Shown: piece after piece, positions 43,300 to 52,445 of the stretch | Layout of the letters: the number at the start of each line of letters is the position of its first letter | Numbering within the stretch: position 1 is the first letter of the stretch | NCBI RefSeq assembly: GCF_001889265.1 | Contig: NZ_CP018151.1 | Location: forward strand, 1,302,001-1,366,000 | Direction: 5' to 3' | DNA length: 64,000 nt | From: Microbacterium sp. 1.5R | GTDB lineage: Bacteria > Actinomycetota > Actinomycetes > Actinomycetales > Microbacteriaceae | Notes under the pieces: generated by a model | Seen by the model: only the letters and a program-made list of their open reading frames with translations | What the model was told of the DNA's origin: nothing | Databases searched by the model: none | Made by a program: the position numbers and the translations under genes

Positions 43300-44621
43300 G
43301 CGGACGCGCCCCGCAGCATGCGCTCCCACAGGAGGGTGAATTCCGGGAGGGTCTTCGATGTCGTTCCGATGTCGTCGATCTCGACTCCCGGGATCCGCAG
43401 GCCGATGAGGGCGCCCGTCGTCGCCATGCGGTGGTCGTGGTGCGCCGCCCAGCCGCCGCCGTGCAGATCCCGCGGGATGATGCGCAGACCGTCGGAGAGC
43501 TCCTCGGCCTCGCCTCCCAGCGCGCGGATGTTGCCCACGAGGGCCGCGATGCGATCGGTCTCGTGGAGTCGGATGTGACCGATTCCGCGGATCGTCGTCG
43601 GGCCGGACGCGAACGCCGCGAGCCCGACGAGGGTGGGAGTCAGCTCGCTCGCTGCGGACAGGTCCATGTCGAGTCCGCGGATCTCGGAGCCGGCCCTGAC
43701 CGTCAGCGTCCCGCTGTGCCGGCCGACGTGCGCGCCCATCGCCTGCAGGATCTCGGGAAGCAGTGCGCCGGGCTGGGTGGAGTGCACCGGCCAGCCGGGA
43801 ACCGACACCGCCCCGCCCGTGACCAGGGCCGCGGCGAGGAACGGCGCGGCGTTCGAGAGATCGGGCTCGATGGCGATCTCCTTGGCGCGGGGCACCCCGG
43901 CTTCGACGAGCCACTCTCCGGTGGCGGGCCGCTCGATGCGAATGCCACGACGACTCAGCGCCTCGATCGTCATGTCGATGTGGGGCAGGCTCGGCAGATG
44001 CTCGCCGGTGTGCACCAGGTGCAGACCCACGTCGAACCGCGGCGCCGCGAGCAGCAGTCCCGAGACGAACTGGCTGGATGCCGAGGCATCGATCTCGACC
44101 CGTCCACCGCGGATGCGGCCGTGCCCGCGGACGGTGAACGGCAGCGCCCACGTCCCCTCGTCGTCGATGTCGACTCCCAGGTCGCGCAGTGCGCTGATGA
44201 GGCCGCCCATCGGCCTGTGGAGCGCGGTCTCGTGAGCGGTGAGGTGCACGTCGTGCTGCGCGAGGCCCGCGAGCGGCGCGATGAAGCGCATGACCGTGCC
44301 GGCCTGGCCGCAGTCGATCGTGGTGCCGCCGACGAGTTTGGCGGGAGTGATCGCCAGATCGGGGCCGAAGTCTCCGTTGCCGTCGACCTCCTCGATGCCC
44401 ACACCCAACGCCCGCAGCGCGTCGATCATCCGACGGGAGTCGTCGGAGTGCAGCGGAGCGATGAGCCGGCCCGGTCCGTCAGCGATCGCGGCGATGATGA
44501 GCTCGCGATTCGTGAGCGATTTCGAGCCCGGGATCGTCACGGTCGCGTGGACGGCGTTCGCGCTGGTCGGCGCGACGTAGACGCCCTGGACAGGGGAGGG
44601 GGAATACCTGTTGGCGCTCAT
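43296..44621 (-). CDS. aroA: 3-phosphoshikimate 1-carboxyvinyltransferase (EPSP synthase)
   Basis: The sixth step of the shikimate pathway: transfer of enolpyruvate from PEP to shikimate-3-phosphate. The 441 residues contain the N-terminal TIPGSKSLTNRELI near residue 29, QAGTVMRFIAPLA near 101 (with the usual GNAGTxxR replaced by GQAGTVMR), SQFVSGLLLAAP near 177 and the late HDHRMATTGALIGLR near 395. I chose the ATG at 44619-44621 with AAGGTGGG upstream. The Gly-to-Asn difference in the conserved GNAG motif (GQAG here) lies at the PEP site region and may influence inhibitor sensitivity; this is speculative. Confidence 0.95.
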   Translation of the reverse strand: MSANRYSPSPVQGVYVAPTSANAVHATVTIPGSKSLTNRELIIAAIADGPGRLIAPLHSDDSRRMIDALRALGVGIEEVDGNGDFGPDLAITPAKLVGGTTIDCGQAGTVMRFIAPLAGLAQHDVHLTAHETALHRPMGGLISALRDLGVDIDDEGTWALPFTVRGHGRIRGGRVEIDASASSQFVSGLLLAAPRFDVGLHLVHTGEHLPSLPHIDMTIEALSRRGIRIERPATGEWLVEAGVPRAKEIAIEPDLSNAAPFLAAALVTGGAVSVPGWPVHSTQPGALLPEILQAMGAHVGRHSGTLTVRAGSEIRGLDMDLSAASELTPTLVGLAAFASGPTTIRGIGHIRLHETDRIAALVGNIRALGGEAEELSDGLRIIPRDLHGGGWAAHHDHRMATTGALIGLRIPGVEIDDIGTTSKTLPEFTLLWERMLRGASA

Positions 44622-44629
44622 CGGTTCCC

Positions 44630-44635
44630 ACCTTA
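44630..44635 (-). promoter_or_regulatory. -10 box or ribosome site of aroA (TAAGGT)
   Basis: TAAGGT on the minus strand lies 8 nt before the aroA ATG. It also contains AAGG, so it could serve either as a leaderless -10 or as a ribosome-binding site. Confidence 0.4.
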
Positions 44636-44733
44636 GTAAACGCGAGTGCTCGCATGACGGAATCCGGGCGCTCGACGACAAGGAGAGAGCATGCTCGCAA
44701 CGCTGGAACGCGAGTCGGTGGACCTCGCCCGCC

Positions 44734-44739
44734 TAGACT
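44734..44739 (+). promoter_or_regulatory. Internal -10 box for short sigR form (TAGACT)
   Basis: TAGACT lies 8 nt before the ATG at 44748, inside a longer in-frame reading frame that begins at an ATG (44691) with its own AAGGAG site. The box could therefore produce a shorter leaderless sigR message. Confidence 0.45.
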
Positions 44740-44747
44740 GGCCGGTG

Positions 44748-45359
44748 ATGGATGACACGGCAACCGCAGAGACGGTCAGCGACCCTCGGCGCGAATTCGA
44801 GGAACAGGCGATCCCGTTCATGGATCAGCTCTACGCCGCGGCGATGCGCATGACGCGCAACCCGGCTGATGCTGCTGACCTCGTGCAGGAGACCTTCGTC
44901 AAGGCGTACGGATCCTGGGCGACGTTCTCGCAGGGCACGAACCTCAAGGCGTGGCTCTATCGGATCCTCACGAACACCTACATCAACATCTACCGCAAGA
45001 AGCAGCGGGAGCCTTTCCAGGGCACGATCGACGAGCTCGAGGACTGGCAGATGGGCGGTGCGGAGTCGACCACGACCACCGCGTCGCACAGCCGTTCGGC
45101 CGAGGCGGAAGCCATCGACCACATGCCCGCATCGGTCGTCAAGGACGCGTTGCAGGCCGTACCCGAGGACTTCCGGCTGGCGGTGTACCTCGCGGACGTC
45201 GAGGGCTTCGCCTACCAGGAGATCGCGGACATCATGAAGACGCCCATCGGCACCGTGATGAGTCGCCTGCATAGAGGCAGGCGGATGCTGCGGGAGCTGC
45301 TGGCTGACTACGCCGTGGAGCGGGGAATCTCCGCGGCCGACCCGAGGAGCAAGAAATGA
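44748..45359 (+). CDS. sigR: SigR/SigH-type ECF sigma factor
   Basis: A group IV sigma factor (203 residues from this start) that directs the thiol-oxidative stress response. Region 2 spans [20 protein letters not shown] at about 43-62 and [20 protein letters not shown], and region 4 spans [20 protein letters not shown] and [17 protein letters not shown] longer form from the ATG at 44691 adds 19 residues and has AAGGAG 7 nt upstream, so two isoforms are possible, as known for SigR in Streptomyces. The stop overlaps the rsrA ATG by 4 nt. A GGAAT at 44659-44663 has no matching GTT at 16-19 bp, so a SigR-type promoter is not evident. Confidence 0.94.
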   Translation: MDDTATAETVSDPRREFEEQAIPFMDQLYAAAMRMTRNPADAADLVQETFVKAYGSWATFSQGTNLKAWLYRILTNTYINIYRKKQREPFQGTIDELEDWQMGGAESTTTTASHSRSAEAEAIDHMPASVVKDALQAVPEDFRLAVYLADVEGFAYQEIADIMKTPIGTVMSRLHRGRRMLRELLADYAVERGISAADPRSKK

Positions 45360-45601
45360 CCGACTGCGGCTGCGACAAGGCCCGCAAGGATCTCGAGGAG
45401 TACCTCCGCAACGAGGTCTGCAACACCGAGCACACGGAGATCCGCGAGCATCTCGAGAACTGCCCGTCCTGTCGGGACGAGGCACTCGTGGCGACGACCC
45501 TCACCGAGGTCGTGGCGCGCGCCTGCAAGGAGACGGCTCCGGAGGAGCTGCGCGACCAGGTGTTCGCGCGACTGCGCGAGGTGCAGTCCGCTCAGCACTG
45601 A
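45356..45601 (+). CDS. rsrA: Zinc-containing anti-sigma factor RsrA
   Basis: An 81-residue ZAS-family anti-sigma factor that sequesters SigR until its zinc-site thiols are oxidised. The conserved motif is H32-x3-C36-x2-C39 (HLENCPSC), with C6 (or C4) as the likely additional ligand; C22 is extra. Expression is coupled to sigR by the ATGA overlap at 45356-45359. Family length is 80-105 residues, so the protein is complete. The following 64 bp carry the leaderless promoter of the next gene and no terminator. Confidence 0.94.
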   Translation: MTDCGCDKARKDLEEYLRNEVCNTEHTEIREHLENCPSCRDEALVATTLTEVVARACKETAPEELRDQVFARLREVQSAQH

Positions 45602-45653
45602 CCGCGGGCGAGCAGCCGTCGACCCCTGAGATCGTGATGTCGGCATCCGCCCA

Positions 45654-45659
45654 TAGGCT
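45654..45659 (+). promoter_or_regulatory. Leaderless -10 box of the Eis-like gene (TAGGCT)
   Basis: TAGGCT ends exactly 6 nt before the ATG at 45666. Confidence 0.55.
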
Positions 45660-45665
45660 GGAAGC

Positions 45666-46970
45666 ATGACGCTCATCGATTCACGCGACATCCCGGCCGA
45701 TCCGACCTCCACCGAGCGACTGGCGGCGGAATCGCTGGTCTACCGGGTCGTCGACACCGCTGACGACGCACAGTCCGAGAGCTTCCAGAGGGCGATGACC
45801 CGAGGTTTCCTCGGCGCGGAGCCCACACCGGAGGTGCTCGCCTTCGGCCGAGCGGCCTTCGAGTCGCGACGCAACATCGGCGTCTACGACGCAGCGGCGA
45901 CGGACGCCCCTCCGGTCGCCACGATCGACTCCTGGGTCACGCCGCTGACGCTGCCCGGTGGGGGCGAGATCCCGATGTGGGCGATCAGCGGAGTCACGGT
46001 GTCGGCCACGCACCGACGTCGCGGCATCGCGCGAGCGCTCCTCGAGGGCGAGCTCAGGGCAGCGGCGACGGCAGGAGTGCCGATCGCGGGGCTGACGGTC
46101 TCGGAGGCGACCATCTACGGCAGGTACGGCTTCGGGTCGGCTGTGCATATGTCGCGCGTCACGGTCGATACCCGTCGCGCCGGCTGGGCAGGTCCGTCTT
46201 CGGACGGCCGCGTCGAATACCTCGACCGCGAGTCGCTCGCCGCGGAACTCGGAGCGGTGCATGATCGGGTCCGCGGTCATCGTGGCGGTCAGATCCCCGG
46301 GTGGCACTCCCGCTGGACCGGCATCGCCGGCCTGTCACCGAGTGACACCGACCGCGATCAGGTGCGCGGCATCCGCTTCGTCGACGCGGACGGCGAGGTG
46401 CGCGGGGCGATGGCCTTCACCCTCAGCGAGCGCACCGGATCCTTCCGATTCGCCCTCGCCGTGCGCCTGCTGGTCGCGGAGACTCCCGAAGCGACTGCCG
46501 CCCTGTGGGGGTTCGCGCTGCAGCACGATCTCGTCGACGAGGTCACCGCCGATCTGCGTCCGCTCGACGACGCGCTTCCGTGGCTGGTTCGCGACCCGCG
46601 TGGTGTCACCCAGACGGTGCACGACCATGGCTGGCTGCGCCTGCTCGACGTCCCCGCGGCTCTCCCTGCGCGACGGTACTCGGCGCCCATCGATGTGATT
46701 CTGCGCGTTCGCGATCCGCTCGGCTTCGCGTCGGGTGACTGGCGTCTGCGCGTCGACGAGACGGGGGAGGCATCCGTCGAGGCCGTGGACGATGCCGCGG
46801 CCGTGGATGCGGAGCTCGATGTGTCCGCGCTCTCCATCCTCTATGCCGGGGGTGTGCGGGCCTCGTCTCTGCACGTCGCCGGACGGATCGATGCCGACGC
46901 CGCCGTCGTCGAAGAGCTGGACCGCGCGTTCGTGGCATTCCCCGCGCCGGCACTCGACATCTGGTACTGA
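45666..46970 (+). CDS. Eis-family GNAT acetyltransferase
   Basis: A 434-residue protein with the three-part Eis layout: an N-terminal GNAT domain with the acetyl-CoA motif VSATHRRRGIARALLEGEL at about 116-134 and YGRYGFGSAVHMSRV, a second GNAT-like domain (about 170-310), and a C-terminal sterol-carrier-like domain. The chain ends in the aromatic WY carboxylate that in Eis takes part in catalysis. Mycobacterial Eis acetylates several amines of aminoglycosides and proteins; substrates here are unknown. It follows sigR-rsrA by 64 bp but has its own promoter box. Confidence 0.88.
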   Translation: MTLIDSRDIPADPTSTERLAAESLVYRVVDTADDAQSESFQRAMTRGFLGAEPTPEVLAFGRAAFESRRNIGVYDAAATDAPPVATIDSWVTPLTLPGGGEIPMWAISGVTVSATHRRRGIARALLEGELRAAATAGVPIAGLTVSEATIYGRYGFGSAVHMSRVTVDTRRAGWAGPSSDGRVEYLDRESLAAELGAVHDRVRGHRGGQIPGWHSRWTGIAGLSPSDTDRDQVRGIRFVDADGEVRGAMAFTLSERTGSFRFALAVRLLVAETPEATAALWGFALQHDLVDEVTADLRPLDDALPWLVRDPRGVTQTVHDHGWLRLLDVPAALPARRYSAPIDVILRVRDPLGFASGDWRLRVDETGEASVEAVDDAAAVDAELDVSALSILYAGGVRASSLHVAGRIDADAAVVEELDRAFVAFPAPALDIWY

Positions 46971-46980
46971 ACTCTCAGAC

Positions 46981-47018
46981 GAAAGGGGCGCCTCGACCGA
47001 AGTCGAGGCGCCCCTTTC
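46981..47018. terminator. Bidirectional terminator between the Eis-like gene and kgd
   Basis: A perfect 17-bp stem (46981-46997 with 47002-47018) closes a CGAA loop, read as TTCG on the kgd strand, the especially stable tetraloop. It separates the two convergent genes; there is no long T-tract. Confidence 0.88.
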
Positions 47019-47032
47019 ATGTCTGCCGGGTA

Positions 47033-50000
47033 TCAGCCGAGCGTGAGGGCATCCCGCAGCAGCTTCGCCTGTTCGGCCGCGTGCACCTTCGACGAGCCCG
47101 TCGCGGGCGATGCCGAAGCCGGACGCGACACCGGACGGAAGCTGCGGTCACCCGGGACGTCGGCGAAGGCGAGTGCCAGGAACGGCCAGGCTCCCTGGTT
47201 CTCCGGCTCCTCCTGCACCCACACCAGCTCGGCGTTCGGGTACGAATCGGTGATGGCCTTCAGTCCGTCGATCGGGGTCGGGTAGAGCTGCTCGAGCCTG
47301 ACCAGCGCGATCTCGGGGTTCGGGTTCTTCTCGAGTTCGGCTTTGAGATCCCAGTGCACCTTGCCGGAGTGCACGAGGACGCGCTTCACGGCATTGCGAT
47401 CGAGGCCCCGGTTGTCGTCGAGAACCGGCTCGAAACGGCCCTGCGTGAAGGCCTCGACCGGGCTCGTCGCCCCACGCAGACGCAGCATGGCCTTCGGGGT
47501 GAAGACGATGAGCGGCTTGCGCGGACGCGCGTAGGCCTGGCGGCGCAGCAGGTGGAAGTACGACGCGGGCGTCGAGGGGCGCGCGACGATCATGTTGTCC
47601 TGCGCGCACATCTGCAGGAACCGCTCGATGCGCGAGGAGGAGTGGTCCGGCCCCTGACCCTCGTAGCCGTGGGGAAGGAGCAGCGTGACGCTGGACTGCT
47701 GTCCCCACTTCTGCTCCGCCGCCGAGATGTACTCGTCGATGACCGACTGAGCGCCGTTGACGAAGTCGCCGAACTGGGCCTCCCACAGCACGAGGGCCTC
47801 GGGAGCCTCGACGGAGTAGCCGTACTCGAAGCCGAGCGCCGCATACTCGCTGAGGAGCGAGTCGTAGACGAAGAAGCGGCCCTGGGACTCGGAGAGGTTC
47901 GACAGCGGCAGCCACTCCTGGCCGTTCGCGCGGTCGTGCAGAGTCGCGTGACGCTGCACGAATGTGCCGCGTCGCGAGTCCTGCCCGGCGAGCCGCACGG
48001 GCGTTCCCTCGACGAGGAGCGAACCGAAGGCGAGAAGCTCGCCGAAGCCCCAGTCGATGTTGCCGTTGCGGCTCATGTCGAGACGCTTCTCGAGCTGCTG
48101 CTGCAGCTTGGGGTGCACGGTGAAGCCCTCGGGCTTGTTCACGAACGCGTCGCCGATGAGCTGGATGACCTCGTTCGAGACTCCGGTGATCTCCGGAGCG
48201 CCGACCTGCTCGTCGACCGGCGGCAGATCCTGCGCGACCGGGTTGGCGCCGGTCTCGGCGGCGTGCGTCTCGGCGAACGCGATCTCCAGACGGTTCTGGA
48301 AGTCGGCCTTGGCCTCGTCGTACTCCTCTTCGGTGATGTCGCCACGACCGACGAGCGACTCCGTGTACAGCTTGCGCACCGATCGCTTCGCCTGGATCAG
48401 GTCGGTCATCAGCGGCTGCGTCATCGAGGGGTCGTCTCCCTCGTTGTGACCACGGCGGCGGTAGCAGACGAGGTCGATGACGACGTCGCGGTGGAACCGC
48501 TCGCGGTATTCGAACGCGAGCTGCGCGACGTGGATCACAGCCTCGGGGTCGTCGCCGTTCACGTGGAACACGGGTGCCTGGATGGTCTTCGCGACATCGG
48601 TCGAGTACACCGAGGAACGCGAGTCGTTCGGGAGGGTCGTGAAGCCGACCTGGTTGTTGACCACCACGTGGATCGTGCCGCCGGTGCGATACCCGCGCAG
48701 CTGAGACATCTGCAGCGTCTCGACCACCACGCCCTGACCGGCGAACGCGGCGTCGCCGTGCACGAGGATCGGCAGCCAGGCGAACGTGCCGATCGGCTTG
48801 CGGTCCTGCTTGGCGCGCACGATGCCCTCGAGGACTCCGTCGACCGTCTCGAGGTGAGACGGGTTCGCGGCCAGATACACCGGGAGCTCGGAGCCGTCAT
48901 CGGCGACGAACGTTCCCTCGGTGCCCAGGTGGTACTTCACATCGCCCGAGCCGCGCTGGTTGCCGGGGGTCTGCGTGCCCTCGAACTCCTGGAACACGTG
49001 GCCGTAGGTCTTGCCCGCGATGTTCGTCAGCACGTTCAGACGGCCGCGGTGCGCCATGCCGATCGCGGCGCCCTCGAGTCCGGATGTGGCCGCACCCTGG
49101 AGGATCTCGTCGAGCAGCGGGACGAGAGACTCGCCGCCCTCGAGTGAGAACCGCTTCTGACCGACGAACTTGGTCTGCAGGAAGGTCTCGAACGCCTCGG
49201 CCTCGTTGAGCTTGCGGAGAACCCGCAGCTGCTCGTCGTGGCCGGGCTTCTGGTACTTGACCTCGACCTTCTCCTGGAACCAGCGGCGCTGCTCCGGGTC
49301 CTGGATGTGCATGTACTCGATGCCGAGCGTGCGGCAGTACGAGTCGCGAAGGACGCCGAGGATGTCGCGCAGCTTGGCGACACGGCGGCCACCGAACCCG
49401 CCGGTCACGAACTCGCGGTCGAGATCCCAGAAGGTGAGCCCGTGGCTCTCGATCTCGAGGTCGGGGTGCGAGCGCTGGACGTACTCGAGCGGATCGATGT
49501 CGGCCATCAGGTGACCGCGCACTCGGAACGAGTTGATGAGCTCCTGCACGCGGGACTGCTTGTCGACGCGCTCGGCGAGATCCACCGCGATGTCGGGGTT
49601 CCAGCGGATGGGGGAGTACGGGATGCGCAGAGCGGCGAAGATGTCGTCGTAGAAGCCGCGCTGTCCGATCAGGAGCTCGTGGACCTTCTTCAGGAACTCG
49701 CCGGAGCCGGCGCCCTGGATGACTCGGTGGTCATAGGTGCTCGTCAGCGTGATCGTCTTGCCGATCGCCAGCTCGTTGAGCGTCTTCTCGCTCGCTCCCT
49801 GGAACTCGGCCGGGTACTCGAGGGCACCGGCGCCGATGATGCAGCCCTGCCCCTTCATCAGACGAGGCACGGAGTGCACGGTGCCGATGCCGCCGGGGTT
49901 GGTGAGTGAGACCGTGGTGCCCTGGAAGTCGGCCGCCGTCAGCTTGTTGTTGCGGGCGCGCGTCACGAGGTCTTCGTAGGCGACGAGATACTCGCTGAAG

Positions 50001-50716
50001 GTCAGCGTGTCGGCGCGCTTGATGCTGGGGACCATCAGAGCGCGCGTGCCGTCGGGCTTGGGCAGATCGATCGCGATGCCGAGGTTCACGTGAGCCGGAG
50101 CCACGACCGAGGGCTTGCCGTCGATCTCGGCGTAGAAGACGTTCTGGCTGCGGAACTCGTCGAGCGTGCGGATCAGCGCCCAGCCGATGAGGTGGGTGAA
50201 GCTGATCTTGCCGCCGCGCGTGCGCGCCATGTGGTTGTTGATGACGATCCGGTTGTCGATCATCAGCTTCGCGGGCACCGTGCGCACGCTCGTCGCGGTC
50301 GGAACCGTCAGCGACTCGTCCATGTTCGCGGCGAGGGTCTTGGGCAGACCGCGAAGGGGCGTGACCTTGTCCTCTTCGACGGGCTCGGCTGACTCGGGCG
50401 CCTCGGCCTTGGCTGCGGGCTTCGGAGCCTGCGCGGGGATCGGGGCTGCAGCGGCGGGCTTGGTCGTGGTCCGTGCGACGGGCTGTGCGCCGATGACCGG
50501 GATGGGCGCGGTCACGGGGTGAGCCGGCTGCTCCGTGGCGGCTGCGGGGACCGCGCTGCCGGTCGCGGCATCCGACTGGTACTTCTCGAGGATCGGCCAC
50601 CACTCCTTGTCGACGGAGTCGCGGTTCACCTTGTACTGCTCGTAGAGCTCTTCCACGAGCCAGGAATTGGCTCCGAACCCCCCGTCGCCCCCGACGCCGG
50701 TCACCTGGTTCGACAC
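47033..50716 (-). CDS. kgd: Multifunctional 2-oxoglutarate decarboxylase/dehydrogenase E1-E2 (Kgd/OdhA)
   Basis: A fused TCA-cycle enzyme typical of actinobacteria (1227 residues). The short N-terminal segment (FGANSWLVEELYEQYKVNRD) is followed by a Pro/Ala linker (about 45-110) and an acyltransferase E2-like domain without lipoyl domain (about 115-360, with DHRVIQGAGSGEFLKKVHEL). The thiamine-diphosphate E1 domain follows, with GMAHRGRLNVLTNI and GDAAFAGQGVVVETLQMSQL. In the family it receives lipoyl groups from the pyruvate dehydrogenase E2 and is controlled by a GarA/OdhI FHA protein, which is not in this window. I chose the GTG at 50716; a possible ATG at 50749 would add 11 residues. Confidence 0.95.
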   Translation of the reverse strand: MSNQVTGVGGDGGFGANSWLVEELYEQYKVNRDSVDKEWWPILEKYQSDAATGSAVPAAATEQPAHPVTAPIPVIGAQPVARTTTKPAAAAPIPAQAPKPAAKAEAPESAEPVEEDKVTPLRGLPKTLAANMDESLTVPTATSVRTVPAKLMIDNRIVINNHMARTRGGKISFTHLIGWALIRTLDEFRSQNVFYAEIDGKPSVVAPAHVNLGIAIDLPKPDGTRALMVPSIKRADTLTFSEYLVAYEDLVTRARNNKLTAADFQGTTVSLTNPGGIGTVHSVPRLMKGQGCIIGAGALEYPAEFQGASEKTLNELAIGKTITLTSTYDHRVIQGAGSGEFLKKVHELLIGQRGFYDDIFAALRIPYSPIRWNPDIAVDLAERVDKQSRVQELINSFRVRGHLMADIDPLEYVQRSHPDLEIESHGLTFWDLDREFVTGGFGGRRVAKLRDILGVLRDSYCRTLGIEYMHIQDPEQRRWFQEKVEVKYQKPGHDEQLRVLRKLNEAEAFETFLQTKFVGQKRFSLEGGESLVPLLDEILQGAATSGLEGAAIGMAHRGRLNVLTNIAGKTYGHVFQEFEGTQTPGNQRGSGDVKYHLGTEGTFVADDGSELPVYLAANPSHLETVDGVLEGIVRAKQDRKPIGTFAWLPILVHGDAAFAGQGVVVETLQMSQLRGYRTGGTIHVVVNNQVGFTTLPNDSRSSVYSTDVAKTIQAPVFHVNGDDPEAVIHVAQLAFEYRERFHRDVVIDLVCYRRRGHNEGDDPSMTQPLMTDLIQAKRSVRKLYTESLVGRGDITEEEYDEAKADFQNRLEIAFAETHAAETGANPVAQDLPPVDEQVGAPEITGVSNEVIQLIGDAFVNKPEGFTVHPKLQQQLEKRLDMSRNGNIDWGFGELLAFGSLLVEGTPVRLAGQDSRRGTFVQRHATLHDRANGQEWLPLSNLSESQGRFFVYDSLLSEYAALGFEYGYSVEAPEALVLWEAQFGDFVNGAQSVIDEYISAAEQKWGQQSSVTLLLPHGYEGQGPDHSSSRIERFLQMCAQDNMIVARPSTPASYFHLLRRQAYARPRKPLIVFTPKAMLRLRGATSPVEAFTQGRFEPVLDDNRGLDRNAVKRVLVHSGKVHWDLKAELEKNPNPEIALVRLEQLYPTPIDGLKAITDSYPNAELVWVQEEPENQGAWPFLALAFADVPGDRSFRPVSRPASASPATGSSKVHAAEQAKLLRDALTLG

Positions 50717-50802
50717 GCTCGATCGCCCTCTTTCATCGCTGAAGTCCATATATGCACACCAGGACGCGTGATGCGTCCGGGCCCGCACACTCTCGACTTC
50801 CA

Positions 50803-50808
50803 AGCCTA
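50803..50808 (-). promoter_or_regulatory. -10 box of kgd (TAGGCT)
   Basis: TAGGCT on the minus strand would start transcription near 50796, leaving a leader of about 80 nt to the GTG at 50716, which contains AGAGGG as ribosome-binding site. Confidence 0.4.
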
Positions 50809-50863
50809 ACGTGTTTCCTCGGGCATTCGTCGAAGGCATGCGCCCTCGGCGGCGCTATCTGAG

Positions 50864-50869
50864 TACCGT
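50864..50869 (+). promoter_or_regulatory. Leaderless -10 box of guaB1 (TACCGT)
   Basis: TACCGT ends 6 nt before the ATG at 50876. The 159-bp gap to kgd therefore contains two divergent promoters. Confidence 0.5.
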
Positions 50870-50875
50870 GGGGGT

Positions 50876-52330
50876 ATGGAGTTCTCCGGTGAGTCACCCG
50901 CAGTCGATCTGACCTATTCCGACGTGTTCCTCGTGCCGCGACGATCGGCTGTCACGAGTCGTCTGCAGGTCGATCTGGCGCCGCAGGACGGGACTCCCGC
51001 GACGCTCCCGATCGTTGCCTCGAACATGAATTCCGTCACCGGTCCTCGGCTCGCCGCGGTGCTCGCACGGCGGGGCGGGCTCGGAGTGCTTCCGCAGGAC
51101 ATGCCCCTGCAGGGGCTGGACGCCGCGATCCGCGATGTCAAGGCGCAGCCGGTGCTGTGGGACACGCCGATCGTGCTGCCGCCCGAGGCGTCGGTGGCGG
51201 ATGCCCTTCGTCTGATGCCGGCCACCGCCGGGCACGGCATCGTCGTCGCCACGGGAGAGGCACCGCACGATGCGGAGAGGATCCTCGGCGTCCTGCCCGC
51301 GACACGGCTGGCGACCGCGCTGCCCGATGCGCAGCTGGGCGATCTCGTGCACGTCGGCACACCGTCGCTCGACGCCGACGACATCGGATCCGAGCGTCAT
51401 GCGTTCGACGTGATCACCGACGCGGGCGTCGACATGGTCACGATCACGCACCACGGACATCTCGTGGGCACCCTCAGCGCGCGCAGTGCTCTGCGCTCGA
51501 CGCTGTATCGGCCGGCCCTGGACCGCGACGGCCGTCTCGCCGTCGCGGCGGCGGTCGGCATCAACGGAGACGTCGCCGCCAAGGCGAAGGCGCTGGCGGC
51601 CGCAGGCGTCGACGTGCTCGTGGTCGACACGGCGCACGGGCACCAGGAGGGGATGCTGCGTGCGCTGAGCGCCGTGGCCGCTCTGGACCTCGGCATCCCG
51701 ATCGTGGCGGGGAACATCGTCACCGCCGACGGCGTCAAGGACCTCGTCGAGGCGGGCGCCTCGATCCTCAAGGTCGGCGTGGGGCCCGGTGCCATGTGCA
51801 CGACGCGGATGATGACCGCGGTCGGCCGACCGCAGTTCTCCGCCGTGCTCGAGACCGCAGAAGCGGCACGCGAGCAGGGCGCGCACGTCTGGGCGGACGG
51901 GGGCGTGCGATATCCGCGTGATGTGGCGCTCGCGCTCGCCGCAGGCGCAGCATCCGTCATGGTCGGCTCCTGGTTCGCCGGGACGATCGAAGCGCCCGGA
52001 GAGCTGCAGAGCGACGCGGAGGGCCGTCTCTACAAGGAATCCTGGGGGATGGCCTCGACGAAGGCGGTGCAGGCCCGATTCGGACGCCTCGATGCCTATG
52101 AGCGCGCACGGAAGGAGCTGTTCGCGGAGGGGATCTCCTCGTCGAAGATCTACCTCGATCCGCTGCGCCCGGGACTCGAGGACCTGCTCGACATGATCAC
52201 CTCGGGCGTGCGGTCGTCGTTCACCTATGCCGGTGCGTCTTCGGTGCCCGAGTTCCACGACAGGGCGCTCGTCGGGCTGCAGTCCGCGGCCGGATACGAA
52301 GAGGGCAAGGCGCTGCCGGTCAGCTGGTAG
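50876..52330 (+). CDS. guaB1: GuaB1-type IMP dehydrogenase-related protein
   Basis: A 484-residue TIM-barrel protein of the IMPDH/GMP reductase family. Two CBS domains interrupt the barrel at about residues 95-205. The active-site loop is VGVGPGAMCTTRMMTAVG with nucleophile C308. In mycobacteria the GuaB1 group acts as a GMP reductase regulated by nucleotides bound to its CBS domains, rather than as the essential IMP dehydrogenase (GuaB2); the same role is likely here. The start is supported by a TACCGT box 6 nt upstream. It is divergent from kgd. Confidence 0.9.
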   Translation: MEFSGESPAVDLTYSDVFLVPRRSAVTSRLQVDLAPQDGTPATLPIVASNMNSVTGPRLAAVLARRGGLGVLPQDMPLQGLDAAIRDVKAQPVLWDTPIVLPPEASVADALRLMPATAGHGIVVATGEAPHDAERILGVLPATRLATALPDAQLGDLVHVGTPSLDADDIGSERHAFDVITDAGVDMVTITHHGHLVGTLSARSALRSTLYRPALDRDGRLAVAAAVGINGDVAAKAKALAAAGVDVLVVDTAHGHQEGMLRALSAVAALDLGIPIVAGNIVTADGVKDLVEAGASILKVGVGPGAMCTTRMMTAVGRPQFSAVLETAEAAREQGAHVWADGGVRYPRDVALALAAGAASVMVGSWFAGTIEAPGELQSDAEGRLYKESWGMASTKAVQARFGRLDAYERARKELFAEGISSSKIYLDPLRPGLEDLLDMITSGVRSSFTYAGASSVPEFHDRALVGLQSAAGYEEGKALPVSW

Positions 52331-52360
52331 CGGTCCGTCCTCCGTCGCACCGGCATCCCG

Positions 52361-52366
52361 TAGAAT
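52361..52366 (+). promoter_or_regulatory. -10 box before the uORF and CNNM genes (TAGAAT)
   Basis: TAGAAT lies 10 nt before an ATG at 52377 that opens a 22-codon reading frame leading straight into the CNNM-family gene. Confidence 0.5.
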
Positions 52367-52376
52367 CGTGGACACC

Positions 52377-52445
52377 ATGGACGACCCTCCCAGTTGTAGT
52401 ACATCGCCCCACTGCCTGCCTCTCCACATCGGGAGGAACGACTGA
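52377..52445 (+). CDS. Possible 22-residue upstream peptide (uORF)
   Basis: A short frame of 22 residues, beginning MDDPPSCSTSPHCL and ending GRND, starts 10 nt after the TAGAAT -10 box. Its TGA (52443-52445) overlaps the ATG of the CNNM-family gene by one base (TGATG). Ribosomes finishing the peptide would be placed at the GGGAGG site and ATG of the main gene. It could therefore be a coupling or control leader peptide. Nothing else in the sequence proves that it is translated. Confidence 0.4.
   Translation: MDDPPSCSTSPHCLPLHIGRND

Noticed and set aside
44659..44690. SigR-dependent promoter (GGAAT-N18-GTT) upstream of sigR.
   Set aside because: GGAAT is at 44659-44663 but no GTT follows at 16-19 bp, so autoregulation by this route is unproven.
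47081..49147. A plus-strand open frame of 688 codons across kgd.
   Set aside because: Shadow of kgd, without any recognisable domain.
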